From DATLLJ01 sp035537875 (lineage in GTDB: Bacteria > Acidobacteriota > Vicinamibacteria > Vicinamibacterales > CAVVIG01): 64,000 nt of DNA. This document shows positions 45,555 to 55,826 of the stretch, in pieces. Every line of letters begins with the position of its first letter. The first letter of the stretch is position 1. The stretch spans positions 5,584-69,583 of the forward strand of contig DATLLJ010000136.1 in assembly GCA_035537875.1 (NCBI GenBank), written 5' to 3'. The notes below the pieces were generated by a model. That model had not been told where the DNA came from, searched no databases, and saw nothing but the letters and a program-made list of their open reading frames with translations. The position numbers and the translations under genes are program-made.

Positions 45555-46901
45555 ATGCCGGATCTCGCCGTCGCCGAACGCACGCTTCCGCATAACCTCG
45601 AAGCCGAACGTTCCGTTCTCGGCGCCATTCTGTTGCACAACAGCGCGTTCAACCTCGCGGCCGAGGTCATCGACGCCGACGACTTCTTCCGCGACGCGCA
45701 TCGCCGGATCTTCGACAAGATGGTCAAGCTCTCCGAGCGGGGAGACGCCATCGATCTGGTGACGCTCAAGGAGGAGCTGGGTCGGGCAGGGGAGCTCGAC
45801 GAGGTCGGAGGCCCCGCCTATATCACCGCGCTCGTCGACGGCGTGCCGCGTTCGACCAACGTCGAGCACTACGCGCGCATCATCAAGGAAAAGGCGACCC
45901 TCAGGCATTTGATCTTTTCGGCCAACAAGATCCTGACGACAGCGTACGAGGGCGGCGAGGAGGCCGACGTCATCCTCGATCAGGCCGAGCACGCGATTTT
46001 CGCCATCGCTGACGACAAAGTGCGCGACGGGTTCGTCTCGCTGCGGGAGCTCGCGCAGTCGAGCCTCGAGACCATCGAGAAGCTGCACGCCCGAAAAGAA
46101 CTGATCACCGGCGTGCCGACGGGGTTTGCCGATCTCGACGAGATGACGTCGGGGCTGCAGCCCTCCGATCTGATCATCATCGCGGCGAGGCCGTCGATGG
46201 GGAAGACGAGCCTCGTCCTCAACATGGCGCAGCACGTCGGAACCAAGACCGACCTGTCGGTGGGGGTGTTCAGCCTCGAGATGTCCAAGGAGCAGCTGTT
46301 CCTCCGCCTGCTGACGTCGGAAGCCCGCATCGATGCGCACCGGCTTCGCGGCGGGTTCCTGGGCGAGCGCGACTGGGGTCGGCTGTCTCAGGCGATCGGG
46401 ACGCTGAGCGAAGCCAAGATTTTCATCGACGATACGCCCTCGATCGGCGTGCTCGAGATGCGTGCAAAATGCCGCCGGCTCGCCTCCGAGCACGGTCTTC
46501 ACCTGGTCGTCGTCGACTACATTCAGCTGATGCAGGGTCGCGGGCGGTTCGAAAACCGGACGCTCGAACTGGCCTCGATCTCGCGATCGCTCAAGGGGCT
46601 GGCGAAGGAGCTGAACGTGCCGGTCGTGGTGCTGTCCCAGCTCTCACGAGCCCCCGAATCCCGGTCGGACCATCGGCCTCAGCTGTCCGACCTCCGAGAA
46701 TCTGGAGCGCTCGAGCAGGACGCCGACGTCGTCGTCTTCATCTACCGTGAAGATCTGTACGGCGACAAGAATCAGCCGCCGTCCGACAACCAGGGCGTCG
46801 CGGAGCTGATTATCGGCAAACAGCGCAACGGCCCGACCGGCGTCGTCAAGCTGGCGTTCATCCGCGAGTTCACCCGGTTCGAGAATCTCGCGCTCGGATG
46901 A
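45555..46901 (+). CDS. dnaB: Replicative DNA helicase
   Basis: Hexameric 5'-3' helicase of the replication fork. The 448 residues include the N-terminal domain (LPHNLEAERSVLGAILL) and the RecA-like C-terminal domain with Walker A ARPSMGKT (211-218), FSLEMSKEQLFLRLL, VVVDYIQLM and QLSDLRESGALEQDADVV. No intein is present; the motifs are continuous. The order rplI, dnaB, alr, radA is common in bacteria. Its TGA overlaps the alr ATG (ATGA). Confidence 0.97.
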   Translation: MPDLAVAERTLPHNLEAERSVLGAILLHNSAFNLAAEVIDADDFFRDAHRRIFDKMVKLSERGDAIDLVTLKEELGRAGELDEVGGPAYITALVDGVPRSTNVEHYARIIKEKATLRHLIFSANKILTTAYEGGEEADVILDQAEHAIFAIADDKVRDGFVSLRELAQSSLETIEKLHARKELITGVPTGFADLDEMTSGLQPSDLIIIAARPSMGKTSLVLNMAQHVGTKTDLSVGVFSLEMSKEQLFLRLLTSEARIDAHRLRGGFLGERDWGRLSQAIGTLSEAKIFIDDTPSIGVLEMRAKCRRLASEHGLHLVVVDYIQLMQGRGRFENRTLELASISRSLKGLAKELNVPVVVLSQLSRAPESRSDHRPQLSDLRESGALEQDADVVVFIYREDLYGDKNQPPSDNQGVAELIIGKQRNGPTGVVKLAFIREFTRFENLALG

Positions 46902-48070
46902 TCCGCCCGACTGTCGCTCGCGTCGATCTTGGCGCGATCGCGCGCAATTTCCGCCACATCGCCGAACACCTTCGGGCGGAGCGGTCCGCCGCGCCGCCGG
47001 GTGTGATCGCCGTGGTCAAAGCGAATGCGTACGGCCACGGCGGCGGCCAGGTGGGTCGAGCGCTCGAGGAGGCGGGCGCGGACCTGCTGGCGTGTGCCGA
47101 CATCGAAGAGGGCGCGGAGCTGCGTGCCGCGGGCGTGCGCGCGGAGGTCCTGATCTTCGGAGCGTTGAGCGTGAGCAATCTCGACGGGTTGTTCGACTGC
47201 TCACTGATCCCGACGATTTCCACCCCGGGCGCCGCGCGGGCCGTGCAGGCGGCCGCGGCCAGGTACAAGCGGGAGATCCGCTATCACTTGAAAATAGACA
47301 CCGGAATGAATCGTCTTGGGTTCCGGTGCGACAACCTGCGGCGGACCTTACCGGAGCTGTTTGCGAGCCCGAACCTGCAGCTGGACGCCGTCTACACGCA
47401 CTTTGCGACCGCCGACGAACCAGATTCGCAGCTGTTCGACGAGCAGCGGACGCGATTCGAGCGGGCGCTGGCCGATGTTGACGACATGCACCGCCGCACG
47501 CGCGGCACGTCGCTTTTCTCGGGACATGCGGGCGACTCGCAGCCGCGGCATCCGTTCGTGCACGCCTGCAACAGCGCCGCGCTGCTCCGAGATGCTCGTG
47601 TGTGGTACGACCGCGTCCGGCCGGGTCTGCTCCTGTACGGGATTGTCCCCCCGCCGCTGGCCTCGACGATGACCCTCGAGGCGGCAATGGCGCTGTCCAG
47701 CCGCGTGGTGGCGGTGAAGGGGATCCGTCCCGGCGAAGGGGTCGGGTACGGCGTGCGGTTCAGGGCCGACCAGCCGCGGAGCATCGCCGTCGTGCCGGCG
47801 GGCTATGCCGACGGTCTCGATCTCCGGCTCGCCGGTCGTGGCCATGTCCTGGTTCGTGGCCGCCGCGCGCCTATCGTCGGCGCGGTGTCGATGGACATGA
47901 TGTCCATCGACGTCACGGGCCTCGACGTCGAACCAGGCGACGAAGTGGTGATTCTCGGATCGCAGGGGGACCAGCGCATCGACGGTCGCGAAATGGCGGC
48001 CACGATCGGCACGATTCCCTGGGAGATCATCTGTCGTATCGGAACGCGGATACAACGGGTGTACGGATGA
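46898..48070 (+). CDS. alr: Alanine racemase
   Basis: PLP enzyme that interconverts L- and D-Ala for peptidoglycan. The 390 residues include VIAVVKANAYGHGGGQVGRAL with PLP-Lys41, LKIDTGMNRLGF, and the C-terminal domain with the catalytic-Tyr region GYGVRFRADQP, VPAGYADGL, and VSMDMMSIDVT. It is translationally coupled to dnaB; radA begins 4 bases after its stop. Confidence 0.96.
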   Translation: MIRPTVARVDLGAIARNFRHIAEHLRAERSAAPPGVIAVVKANAYGHGGGQVGRALEEAGADLLACADIEEGAELRAAGVRAEVLIFGALSVSNLDGLFDCSLIPTISTPGAARAVQAAAARYKREIRYHLKIDTGMNRLGFRCDNLRRTLPELFASPNLQLDAVYTHFATADEPDSQLFDEQRTRFERALADVDDMHRRTRGTSLFSGHAGDSQPRHPFVHACNSAALLRDARVWYDRVRPGLLLYGIVPPPLASTMTLEAAMALSSRVVAVKGIRPGEGVGYGVRFRADQPRSIAVVPAGYADGLDLRLAGRGHVLVRGRRAPIVGAVSMDMMSIDVTGLDVEPGDEVVILGSQGDQRIDGREMAATIGTIPWEIICRIGTRIQRVYG

Positions 48071-48074
48071 CGCG

Positions 48075-49454
48075 ATGACCAAATTCCCCAAATCAGTCTT
48101 CGTGTGTCAGGAATGCGGCGCGCAGTCGCCCAAGTGGATGGGACGGTGCACCGAGTGCGGGGCCTGGAACTCGTTCGTCGAGGAACGGGCGTCAGGCGAA
48201 TCGCCATCGGCGGCGCACCGGTACTCCAGCGCGGGAACGCGGTCCGAGGCCCGGCTGTACTCCGCGATCGAGATGACGGAGCATTCCCGCGTGTCGACCT
48301 CCATCGGCGAGCTGGACCGCGTGCTCGGCGGAGGCGTCGTGCCCGGCTCGCTCGTGCTGCTCGGCGGCGAACCCGGCATCGGGAAATCGACGCTCCTGCT
48401 GCAGGCGGCGGCCAACATGGCGCGGACGGTCGGTCCGGTGTTGTACAGCTCAGGCGAGGAATCCGAGCATCAGATCAAGTCACGGGGCGAGAGGCTCGGC
48501 GTCGGCACGGCGCCGCTCTATCTCCTCGCAGAAACCTGCCTCGAGCGCATCCTTGAAGAGATCTCGCGAATCAAACCGGCGCTCGTCATCGTCGATTCGA
48601 TACAAACGGTGTACTCGCTGAAGTTCCAGTCGGCGCCAGGCAGCATCAGCCAGGTGCGCGAGGCCGCCACGCAGCTGCTGTTTCGCGCCAAAGCGCAGAA
48701 CATCCCGACGTTTCTGGTGGGCCATGTCACCAAGGACGGCAGCCTGGCTGGCCCCAAGGCGCTCGAGCACGTCGTCGATACCGTGTTGTACTTCGAAGGA
48801 GAGCGCCACCACTCGCATCGAGTCGTTCGAGCGGTGAAGAACCGGTTCGGGGCGGTGAGCGAGTTGGGGGTGTTCGAGATGACATCCGGTGGGCTGCGGC
48901 CCGTGCCCAACCCGTCGCGGCTCTTCCTGGCGGAGAAACCAGCCCATGCTCCCGGGTCCGCCGTGCTGTGCACCATCGAGGGCTCGCGGCCGATTCTCGT
49001 GGAGGTCCAGGCGCTCGTCAGCACCAGCAGCTATGGGACCGCGCGGCGCATGGCCAGCGGCATCGATCAGCAGCGGCTGGCGCTGCTGCTGGCGGTGCTG
49101 GAGAAGCGCGCCGGTCTGAATCTGATGGGCGAAGACGTGTTCGTCAACGTGGCGGGAGGGCTCGCGGTCGATGAGCCGGCGTCCGACCTCGGCGTGCTTG
49201 CCGCGATCGCCTCGAGCGTGAGAAACCGGGCGATTCCATCGACCACGGCCATGTTCGGTGAGGTCGGGTTGGCCGGAGAGGTCCGCGGCATCCCGCAATC
49301 GGCGCTTCGCGTCCGCGAGGCGGCCCAGATGGGATTCCGCCGCTGCATCCTGCCCGAGGCCAACATCGACCCCGCCGAGGGATCCGCGGTCGGGGACTGC
49401 GAGCTCGTCGGCGTCCGCACTGTCGCCGACGCGTTGGAGCAGATGCTCACGTGA
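48075..49454 (+). CDS. radA: DNA repair protein RadA
   Basis: A RecA-like branch-migration ATPase with a Lon-type C-terminal domain, 459 residues. The N-terminal zinc finger has Cys11, Cys14, Cys25 and Cys28; the Walker A motif is GGEPGIGKST (97-106); VIVDSIQTVYS is Walker B; and the RadA-specific VKNRFGAVSELGVFEM is intact. The C-terminal part has the Lon-like fold (LNLMGEDVFVNVAGGLAVDEPA by ends). It works in recombination repair. Confidence 0.97.
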   Translation: MTKFPKSVFVCQECGAQSPKWMGRCTECGAWNSFVEERASGESPSAAHRYSSAGTRSEARLYSAIEMTEHSRVSTSIGELDRVLGGGVVPGSLVLLGGEPGIGKSTLLLQAAANMARTVGPVLYSSGEESEHQIKSRGERLGVGTAPLYLLAETCLERILEEISRIKPALVIVDSIQTVYSLKFQSAPGSISQVREAATQLLFRAKAQNIPTFLVGHVTKDGSLAGPKALEHVVDTVLYFEGERHHSHRVVRAVKNRFGAVSELGVFEMTSGGLRPVPNPSRLFLAEKPAHAPGSAVLCTIEGSRPILVEVQALVSTSSYGTARRMASGIDQQRLALLLAVLEKRAGLNLMGEDVFVNVAGGLAVDEPASDLGVLAAIASSVRNRAIPSTTAMFGEVGLAGEVRGIPQSALRVREAAQMGFRRCILPEANIDPAEGSAVGDCELVGVRTVADALEQMLT

Positions 49455-49475
49455 ATCCCGCAATCAGATGACCCG

Positions 49476-50267
49476 ATGACCAGATTCCTCGTCCCTCCTT
49501 TTCATTGGTGGCGGACGGTCTTCTATCTGATTCCAGCCATCAGTGTCTATACGGTGGTGCTCGGGGCGGCCTCCCTCGTCTCCAGCCTCTTCGATCGGAG
49601 AGGATATTTCGCGCACGGCTGCGCGCGAGCCTGGTCCTGGCTGATCCTGAGGACGACGGGTGTGCGCGTCGCCGTCGAGGGATTGGAGCGGGTCACGGCA
49701 GGGACGACCTACGTCTTCGTCTCCAATCACCAGAGCATTTACGACACGCCGGTGATCTTCGCGTCGCTGCCGTTCCAGCTTCGGATCATCGCCAAGACCT
49801 CCCTCGCCCGTTTTCCCGTGCTCGGCTGGCACCTGAGACGCGGGGGACACCTGTTCGTCGATCGCCGGCATCCGGACCGGGCCGGCATTCTCAGGCGCTG
49901 GCGCGCGCTCGTCTCGGAGGGTCTCTCGCTGCTGATTTTCGCCGAAGGCACACGCAACGCGGACGGGCATGTCGCCAGGTTCAAAGCAGGAAGCTTTCTG
50001 CTCGCGATAGAGGCGGGTCTGCCGATCGTCCCTCTCGCGGTCATCAACACACGTCAGGTCATGCCGAAGGGACGGCTTCGCACCGAGCCGGCCGATGTGC
50101 GTCTGATCGTCCACGATCCCATGCAGCCGCCAGCGATCGAGGCACCCACGACGCAGGACGCCAAGGCGCTGGCCGATCGTGTCCACGCCATCGTTGCGGA
50201 CACGGTCGGGAAATTGCAGAATTGCAGGATTGCAGGATTGCAGGAAGGGCGAAGGACAACGGAGTAA
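49476..50267 (+). CDS. plsC: 1-acyl-sn-glycerol-3-phosphate acyltransferase
   Basis: Makes phosphatidic acid at the inner membrane. The 263 residues include an N-terminal hydrophobic stretch (about 13-38), the catalytic SNHQSIYD (H85 and D90 of HX4D), GHLFVDRRHPDR, FAEGTRNADG (with EGTR at 157-160) and VPLAVINTRQVMPKG. The last about 18 residues, from residue 246 on, are encoded by the left arm of an octamer repeat (reading LQNCRIAGLQEGRR), so the native C-terminus was probably replaced when the repeat arrived. It is followed by ispDF after a hairpin. Confidence 0.93.
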   Translation: MTRFLVPPFHWWRTVFYLIPAISVYTVVLGAASLVSSLFDRRGYFAHGCARAWSWLILRTTGVRVAVEGLERVTAGTTYVFVSNHQSIYDTPVIFASLPFQLRIIAKTSLARFPVLGWHLRRGGHLFVDRRHPDRAGILRRWRALVSEGLSLLIFAEGTRNADGHVARFKAGSFLLAIEAGLPIVPLAVINTRQVMPKGRLRTEPADVRLIVHDPMQPPAIEAPTTQDAKALADRVHAIVADTVGKLQNCRIAGLQEGRRTTE

Positions 50268-50321
50268 ATAATTCATCCTTTTTCCTTTCTGCAATCCTGC
50301 AATCCTGCAATCCTGCAATTT
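50211..50321. repeat. ATTGCAGG-octamer inverted repeat overlapping plsC end
   Basis: The left arm (50211-50248) lies inside plsC; the right arm (50285-50321) ends 14 bases before the ispD-ispF start. Over 37 positions there is one true mismatch and one G-U pair by hand alignment. The 36-base loop contains the plsC stop codon. It is the longest hairpin of the octamer family in the window. Confidence 0.9.
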
Positions 50322-50335
50322 CGTGATCTCTGTGT

Positions 50336-51505
50336 ATGTATGTGACCGCGATTATCGCCGCCGGCGGCCGCGGCGTACGATTTGGCGCCGAACGGCCTAA
50401 GCAACTGCTGACGATCGGCCGTGGCACGCTGCTCGAGCGGAGCGTCGAGGCATTTCTCGCTCATCGCTCGATTGATGCCGTGGTAGTCGCGCTGCCTCCA
50501 GAACTGCTGGCGGCTCCGCCGCCGTACCTCCGGAGCGCGACCAAGCCGCTGCGACTGGTCGCTGGCGGCACCCGTCGGCAGGATTCGGTTTACAACGCCT
50601 TTCAGGCGACGGACCAGGGAAGCGACGTCATTCTCGTGCACGACGCCGCACGTCCCTTCGTGTCACCCGATCTGATTGGACGGACCATCGGTGCGGCCGT
50701 GGCCCATGGGGCCGCCATCGCCGCGCTCGAGGTGAACGATACGGTCAAGCGCGTGAACGAGGTGAACGGCGAGCGTGTCATCGCCGAGACGATTCCGCGC
50801 AACACGATCGTCCTCGCCCAGACGCCTCAGGCCTTCAGGCGTGAGGTGCTGGCCGCCGCCGTCGCGCTGGGGCAAACGGGGTCCGAAGCGACCGACGAGG
50901 CCGCCCTGGCCGAGCGGGCTGGCTACCCAGTGCACGTCGTGGCCGGCGAATCGGGCAACGTCAAAATTACGACGGCGCAGGATCTCGAGGAGGCCCGTCG
51001 GCGGGCGGGGCCCGTGACGACGGGTCGTGCAGGCGTCGGATACGACCTGCATCGGCTCGTGGCCGGACGCCAGCTGATTCTCGGCGGCGTGGCCGTTCCC
51101 GCCGAGCGTGGTGCGCTCGGCCACTCGGACGCCGACGTGATCTGTCATGCCGTGACCGATGCCATTCTGGGAGCCGGCTCGCTCGGTGACATCGGGCTTC
51201 ACTTTCCCGATTCCGATCCGCGATGGAAGGATGCGAGCAGCGTCGGCATGCTTCGCCATGCCGTTCGGTTGGCCGCAGACGGCGGCTTCGACGTCGAGAA
51301 CATCGACGTGACCGTGGTGCTCGAATCGCCCAGGCTTCGCGCGTATATCGAGGCGATTCGTGCGTCATTGGCGGCCGCCGTGGAAATCGACCTGGGGCGG
51401 ATTAGCGTCAAGGCGAAAACCAATGAAGGGGTCGACGCGGTAGGACGCGGCGAGGCCATTGCCGCGCACGCGATCGCGATGCTGCGGCCGAGGACGAGCG
51501 TTTGA
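50336..51505 (+). CDS. ispDF: Bifunctional IspD-IspF enzyme
   Basis: A fusion of two non-consecutive MEP-pathway enzymes. The IspD half (about 1-225, cytidylyltransferase) has AIIAAGGRGVRFG, PKQ, VHDAARPFV and ETIPRNT. The IspF half (about 230-389, cyclodiphosphate synthase) has GVGYDLHRL with zinc ligands Asp237 and His239, ALGHSDADVICHAVTDAILGA with His271, and HFPDSDPRWKDA. Such fusions are known in several phyla; IspE, the enzyme between, is encoded separately upstream. The ATG at 50336 has no clear ribosome site and comes right after a repeat hairpin; a GTG at 50342 is the alternative. gltX starts one base after the stop. Confidence 0.96.
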   Translation: MYVTAIIAAGGRGVRFGAERPKQLLTIGRGTLLERSVEAFLAHRSIDAVVVALPPELLAAPPPYLRSATKPLRLVAGGTRRQDSVYNAFQATDQGSDVILVHDAARPFVSPDLIGRTIGAAVAHGAAIAALEVNDTVKRVNEVNGERVIAETIPRNTIVLAQTPQAFRREVLAAAVALGQTGSEATDEAALAERAGYPVHVVAGESGNVKITTAQDLEEARRRAGPVTTGRAGVGYDLHRLVAGRQLILGGVAVPAERGALGHSDADVICHAVTDAILGAGSLGDIGLHFPDSDPRWKDASSVGMLRHAVRLAADGGFDVENIDVTVVLESPRLRAYIEAIRASLAAAVEIDLGRISVKAKTNEGVDAVGRGEAIAAHAIAMLRPRTSV

Positions 51506-51506
51506 G

Positions 51507-53027
51507 ATGAGAGTCAGATTCGCGCCGAGCCCTACCGGCCAGCTTCATGTCGGCAACGCCCGCACGGCGTTGTTCAACTGGCTGCTCGCCCGCGGCGGGT
51601 CGGGTGGTGTCTTCATCCTGCGCATCGAGGATACCGACGCCGAGCGCTCGACCCGGGAGTCCGAGGCCGCGATGGCGGAGGATCTCCGCTGGTTGGGCCT
51701 CGACTGGGACGAAGGCCCTGATATCGGCGGCCCCCACGGCCCATATAGGCAGTCCGAGCGGCTGCACCTGTATCAATCCTACGCTCAGGAGCTCCTGAGT
51801 GCCGGGAACGCGTACTACTGCTTCTGCTCTCCAGGACAGCTCGAAGCCGATCGTCAGGCTGCGCTTTCGGAAGGCCGTCCCGTGAAGTACGCCGGGACTT
51901 GTCGTCAGCTGTCGGCGGTTCAGGTCGCCGGGCGGTTGACGGCCGGCGAACATGCGGCCATTCGCTTTCGCGTGCCTGAACGGGACGCTGTGGTGTTCAC
52001 CGATCTCGTCCGCGGCGAGGTGCGATTCGCCATCGACGTCATCGGCGATCCCGTCGTTCTTCGCGCGGATGGCACGCCCGCCTACAACTTTGCCGTCGTG
52101 GTGGACGACGCGTTGATGGAGGTGACGCACGCCATTCGAGGGGAAGATCACCTCTCGAACACGCCGAGGCAGATTCTGCTCTACGACGCGCTCGGCTTCA
52201 CACCGCCGCAGTTCGCGCATCTGGCGCTGGTCATGGGGCCCGATCACAGCCCCCTGTCGAAGCGTCACGGCGCGACATCGGTGGCCGAGTTCAGGACGCG
52301 AGGCTATCTGCCTGAAGCGATGGTCAACTACCTCGCGTTGATCGGGTGGTCGCCTCGCGGAGACGCCGCCGATAGTTCGTCCGGAGACGACTCCGAGCTG
52401 GTTCCCATCGACCAGCTCGCGCGCCGCTTCTCGCTCGACCGCGTCGGTCACAGTCCCGGCGTGTTCGACGAAGAAAAGCTCGCATGGGTGAACCGCCATT
52501 ATCTGAAGACGGCCGATCCGGCGAGAATCGCCGAACTGTCGGTGCCGTTCTTCGTCGAGGCTGGCATCCCGATGGCGCCCGACGATGTGGGGATCAGGTT
52601 CTTGACGGCAGCGATGGCGATGGTGACCTCCTCCGTCGATCGACTGTCACAGGTGCCCGCGCGGCTGGCCTTTCTGTTCGACTACGATGCCGAACGCACC
52701 CTGACCGACGAACAGCTGCGTCGCGAGATGAGCAGCGAAGGGGCGCGGGCCGTGGCGGTCGCGTTGGCCGAAGAGCTTGCTGGCGCTCCACGGCTCGATC
52801 GGGAACGCTTTCGCGCCGTCGCGAGCCAGGTAAAAGCCCGGACGGGACAGAAGGCGCGGGCGCTGTTTCATCCGATCCGCCTCGCCCTCACGGGCCGCCC
52901 GGAAGGTCCGGAGCTCGATCTCGCGGTCCCGGCGCTCGATCTCGGAGCCGATCTGCCGACGCACGCAGGAATTCCACCGATTGCCGGCTCACGCGAGCGC
53001 GCGGCGGCGTTTGCCGCGGCTCTCTGA
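51507..53027 (+). CDS. gltX: Glutamyl-tRNA synthetase
   Basis: Class I synthetase, 506 residues. The HIGH motif is HVGN (14-17) within APSPTGQLHVGNARTAL; the KMSKS motif is LSKRH (250-254). Cys105, Cys107, Tyr128 and Cys132 suggest the zinc-binding type. The C-terminal anticodon domain is complete. The window holds tRNA-Gln but no separate glutaminyl-tRNA synthetase, so whether this enzyme is discriminating cannot be told. The ATG at 51507 overlaps no other gene and gives the standard start; rlmB follows 2 bases after the stop. Confidence 0.96.
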   Translation: MRVRFAPSPTGQLHVGNARTALFNWLLARGGSGGVFILRIEDTDAERSTRESEAAMAEDLRWLGLDWDEGPDIGGPHGPYRQSERLHLYQSYAQELLSAGNAYYCFCSPGQLEADRQAALSEGRPVKYAGTCRQLSAVQVAGRLTAGEHAAIRFRVPERDAVVFTDLVRGEVRFAIDVIGDPVVLRADGTPAYNFAVVVDDALMEVTHAIRGEDHLSNTPRQILLYDALGFTPPQFAHLALVMGPDHSPLSKRHGATSVAEFRTRGYLPEAMVNYLALIGWSPRGDAADSSSGDDSELVPIDQLARRFSLDRVGHSPGVFDEEKLAWVNRHYLKTADPARIAELSVPFFVEAGIPMAPDDVGIRFLTAAMAMVTSSVDRLSQVPARLAFLFDYDAERTLTDEQLRREMSSEGARAVAVALAEELAGAPRLDRERFRAVASQVKARTGQKARALFHPIRLALTGRPEGPELDLAVPALDLGADLPTHAGIPPIAGSRERAAAFAAAL

Positions 53028-53029
53028 GG

Positions 53030-53827
53030 ATGGTGATCTACGGCATCAATCCGGTGCTCGAGGCGGTGCGCGCCGGCCGAGTCACCGCCATCCGGATCGC
53101 CGCCCGCCATGACGACCGGCTGGCGGCGCTGCTTCGGCTCGCCGACGAAAAGCACGTCGCCGTGACGCGCGTAGCGACGCCCGCGCTCGACCGCCTGGCT
53201 CGCGGCGGAGCTCACCAGGGCGTGGTTGCCGAAGCCCGGGAGCTCGAGCACGCTGGCGTCGCGGATCTGATAGCGCGCGCGTCGGGTTCACCGCTCATCG
53301 TGGTGCTCGACGGCATCGAGGATCCCCACAATGTCGGGGCGATCTTGCGAACCGTTGATGCGGCCGGGGCCCACGGCGTGGTCCGCCAGTCGCGCCGGGC
53401 GGCGCCACTGGGTGGCGCGGCGGCCAAAGCCTCGGCAGGTGCGGTGGCGCACGTCGCTGTCGCCGACGTCGTGAATATCGCTCGTGCGCTCGAGGAGTTG
53501 AAGCGGGCGGGTGTCTGGACGGTCGGGCTGGCCGGGGATGCGGCCAAGCGCTACGACGAAATCGACTTCACGCTGCCGACAGCCGTGGTGCTCGGGGCGG
53601 AGGGCGGTGGGCTCCGCCGGCTGGTCCGGGAGCGGTGTGACTGGCTGGTCTCGATTCCGATGGCGGGGCATGTGGACAGCCTGAACGTCTCGGTAGCCAC
53701 CGGCATCGCGCTGTTCGAGGCGGTCCGACAACGGCGCCATGCCGGTGGGCAGTCCTCGCCGCCCGGCGGGTCGTCTGAAGGAAGGTTAGATGCCCGGATC
53801 GGTCGGACTTCGGCTTTTCGGGTATAG
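53030..53827 (+). CDS. rlmB: 23S rRNA guanosine-2'-O-methyltransferase RlmB-like
   Basis: A 265-residue SpoU-family (TrmH/RlmB) methyltransferase. The N-terminal substrate-binding domain begins VIYGINPVLEAVRAG; the knotted SAM domain has VLDGIEDPHNVGAILRTVDAAG (by its ends), AVVLGAEGGGLRRLVRE and SIPMAGHVDSLNVSVATGIALFE. Best match is RlmB, which methylates G2251 of 23S rRNA; other members of the family remain possible. The last about 25 residues are low-complexity. Confidence 0.88.
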   Translation: MVIYGINPVLEAVRAGRVTAIRIAARHDDRLAALLRLADEKHVAVTRVATPALDRLARGGAHQGVVAEARELEHAGVADLIARASGSPLIVVLDGIEDPHNVGAILRTVDAAGAHGVVRQSRRAAPLGGAAAKASAGAVAHVAVADVVNIARALEELKRAGVWTVGLAGDAAKRYDEIDFTLPTAVVLGAEGGGLRRLVRERCDWLVSIPMAGHVDSLNVSVATGIALFEAVRQRRHAGGQSSPPGGSSEGRLDARIGRTSAFRV

Positions 53828-53909
53828 TAAAGGGTTACCGGCGAGACCGAGGCCGGCCAGGAGCTGGGCGCACAACAGGTTGCACGTATGGCACAGGATG
53901 TGCTAAAGT
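53823..53909 (+). promoter_or_regulatory. Candidate promoters of tRNA-tuf operon
   Basis: Two -10-like elements are visible upstream of the first tRNA. The distal one is TATAGT at 53823-53828, at the end of rlmB, without a clear -35. The proximal one is TAAAGT at 53904-53909 with an extended TGC and a partial -35 TTGCAC at 53880-53885, spacing 18; it would start transcription a few bases before the tRNA. Strong transcription is expected for this operon. Confidence 0.4.
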
Positions 53910-53920
53910 TTGCGTTTTGT

Positions 53921-53997
53921 GCTGGCGTAGCTCAGGCCGGTAGAGCAGCTGATTTGTAATCAGCAGGTCGGGGGTTCAAATCCCTTCGCCAGCTCCA
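53921..53997 (+). tRNA. tRNA-Thr (TGT)
   Basis: Acceptor GCTGGCG pairs with CGCCAGC; the anticodon stem CTGAT/ATCAG carries the loop with TGT; CCA is encoded. It is the first of four tRNAs before tuf, in the same order as thrU-tyrU-glyT-thrT in E. coli. Confidence 0.97.
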
Positions 53998-54047
53998 TCG
54001 AACTGAAAGCGTTCAGGAAAACATCACGTTTCCACAACACAGCAGCT

Positions 54048-54134
54048 GGCGAGGTAGCGAAGCGGTCAAACGCAGCAGACTGTAAATCTGTCGCCCTAGC
54101 GGCTTCGAAGGTTCGAGTCCTTCCCTCGCCACCA
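54048..54134 (+). tRNA. tRNA-Tyr (GTA)
   Basis: A class II tRNA with a long variable arm (GTCGCCCTAGCGGCTTC area). Acceptor GGCGAGG pairs with CCTCGCC; the anticodon is GTA; CCA is encoded. Confidence 0.97.
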
Positions 54135-54162
54135 ATACGGGCGAAGCGAGCGTGCGGGAGAG

Positions 54163-54237
54163 GCGGGAGTAACTCAGTGGTAGAGTCACAGCCTTCCAAG
54201 CTGTTGGTCGCGGGTTCGATCCCCGTCTCCCGCTCCA
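54163..54237 (+). tRNA. tRNA-Gly (TCC)
   Basis: Acceptor GCGGGAG pairs with CTCCCGC; the anticodon loop CTTCCAA carries TCC; the T arm is CGGGG/CCCCG type; CCA is encoded. The 121 bases to the next tRNA include a perfect short palindrome at 54325-54340. Confidence 0.97.
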
Positions 54238-54358
54238 ACCTTCGCTCGCGTGAATGCGGAGCGAACTCCGGTTGGCAAACCAGTACGAAGGCAGGGGTCG
54301 GCAACAGGGCACCGAGGACGGCGGGGCCGACGTGTCGGCCGGAGCGCGAGGCGCGAAG

Positions 54359-54434
<76 letters not shown>

Positions 54435-54530
54435 ACCTAGCGGCATACGAGCAGCGATCCCCGGCGCCCGGTTGCGGCGGGGTGCGACAGAATCTGAGAC
54501 GAGACAGCAAAACGCGCGAGGTTCGTTGAC

Positions 54531-55730
<1,200 letters not shown>

Positions 55731-55736
55731 TCACGT

Positions 55737-55814
55737 AGAGGTTGGAGGTTCGAGGCTGGAGGCTCGTGGGATCGGAGGAGTTCTTCTAACCTCCAGCCCT
55801 GACCTCTAACCTCT
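55737..55814. repeat. GAGGTTG-heptamer inverted repeat
   Basis: Between tuf and rpmG. The left arm (55737-55762) holds the units GAGGTTG, GAGGTTC, GAGGCTG, GAGGCTC; the right arm (55790-55814) is complementary (CCTCCAGCC, ACCTCTAACCTCT) with a few mismatches and one length difference. It begins 7 bases after the tuf stop and could end or stabilise the tuf message. Confidence 0.85.
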
Positions 55815-55826
55815 CACACGAAAACA

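Noticed and set aside
44842..50321. The octamer repeats as a CRISPR array
   Set aside because: Units are contiguous 8-mers without unique spacers and occur as inverted pairs; there are no cas genes in the window.
54325..54340. GGCCGAC-GT-GTCGGCC palindrome between tRNA-Gly and tRNA-Thr as an attachment site or operator
   Set aside because: It is short and GC-rich, lies in a tRNA spacer where processing hairpins are expected, and there is no integrase in the window.
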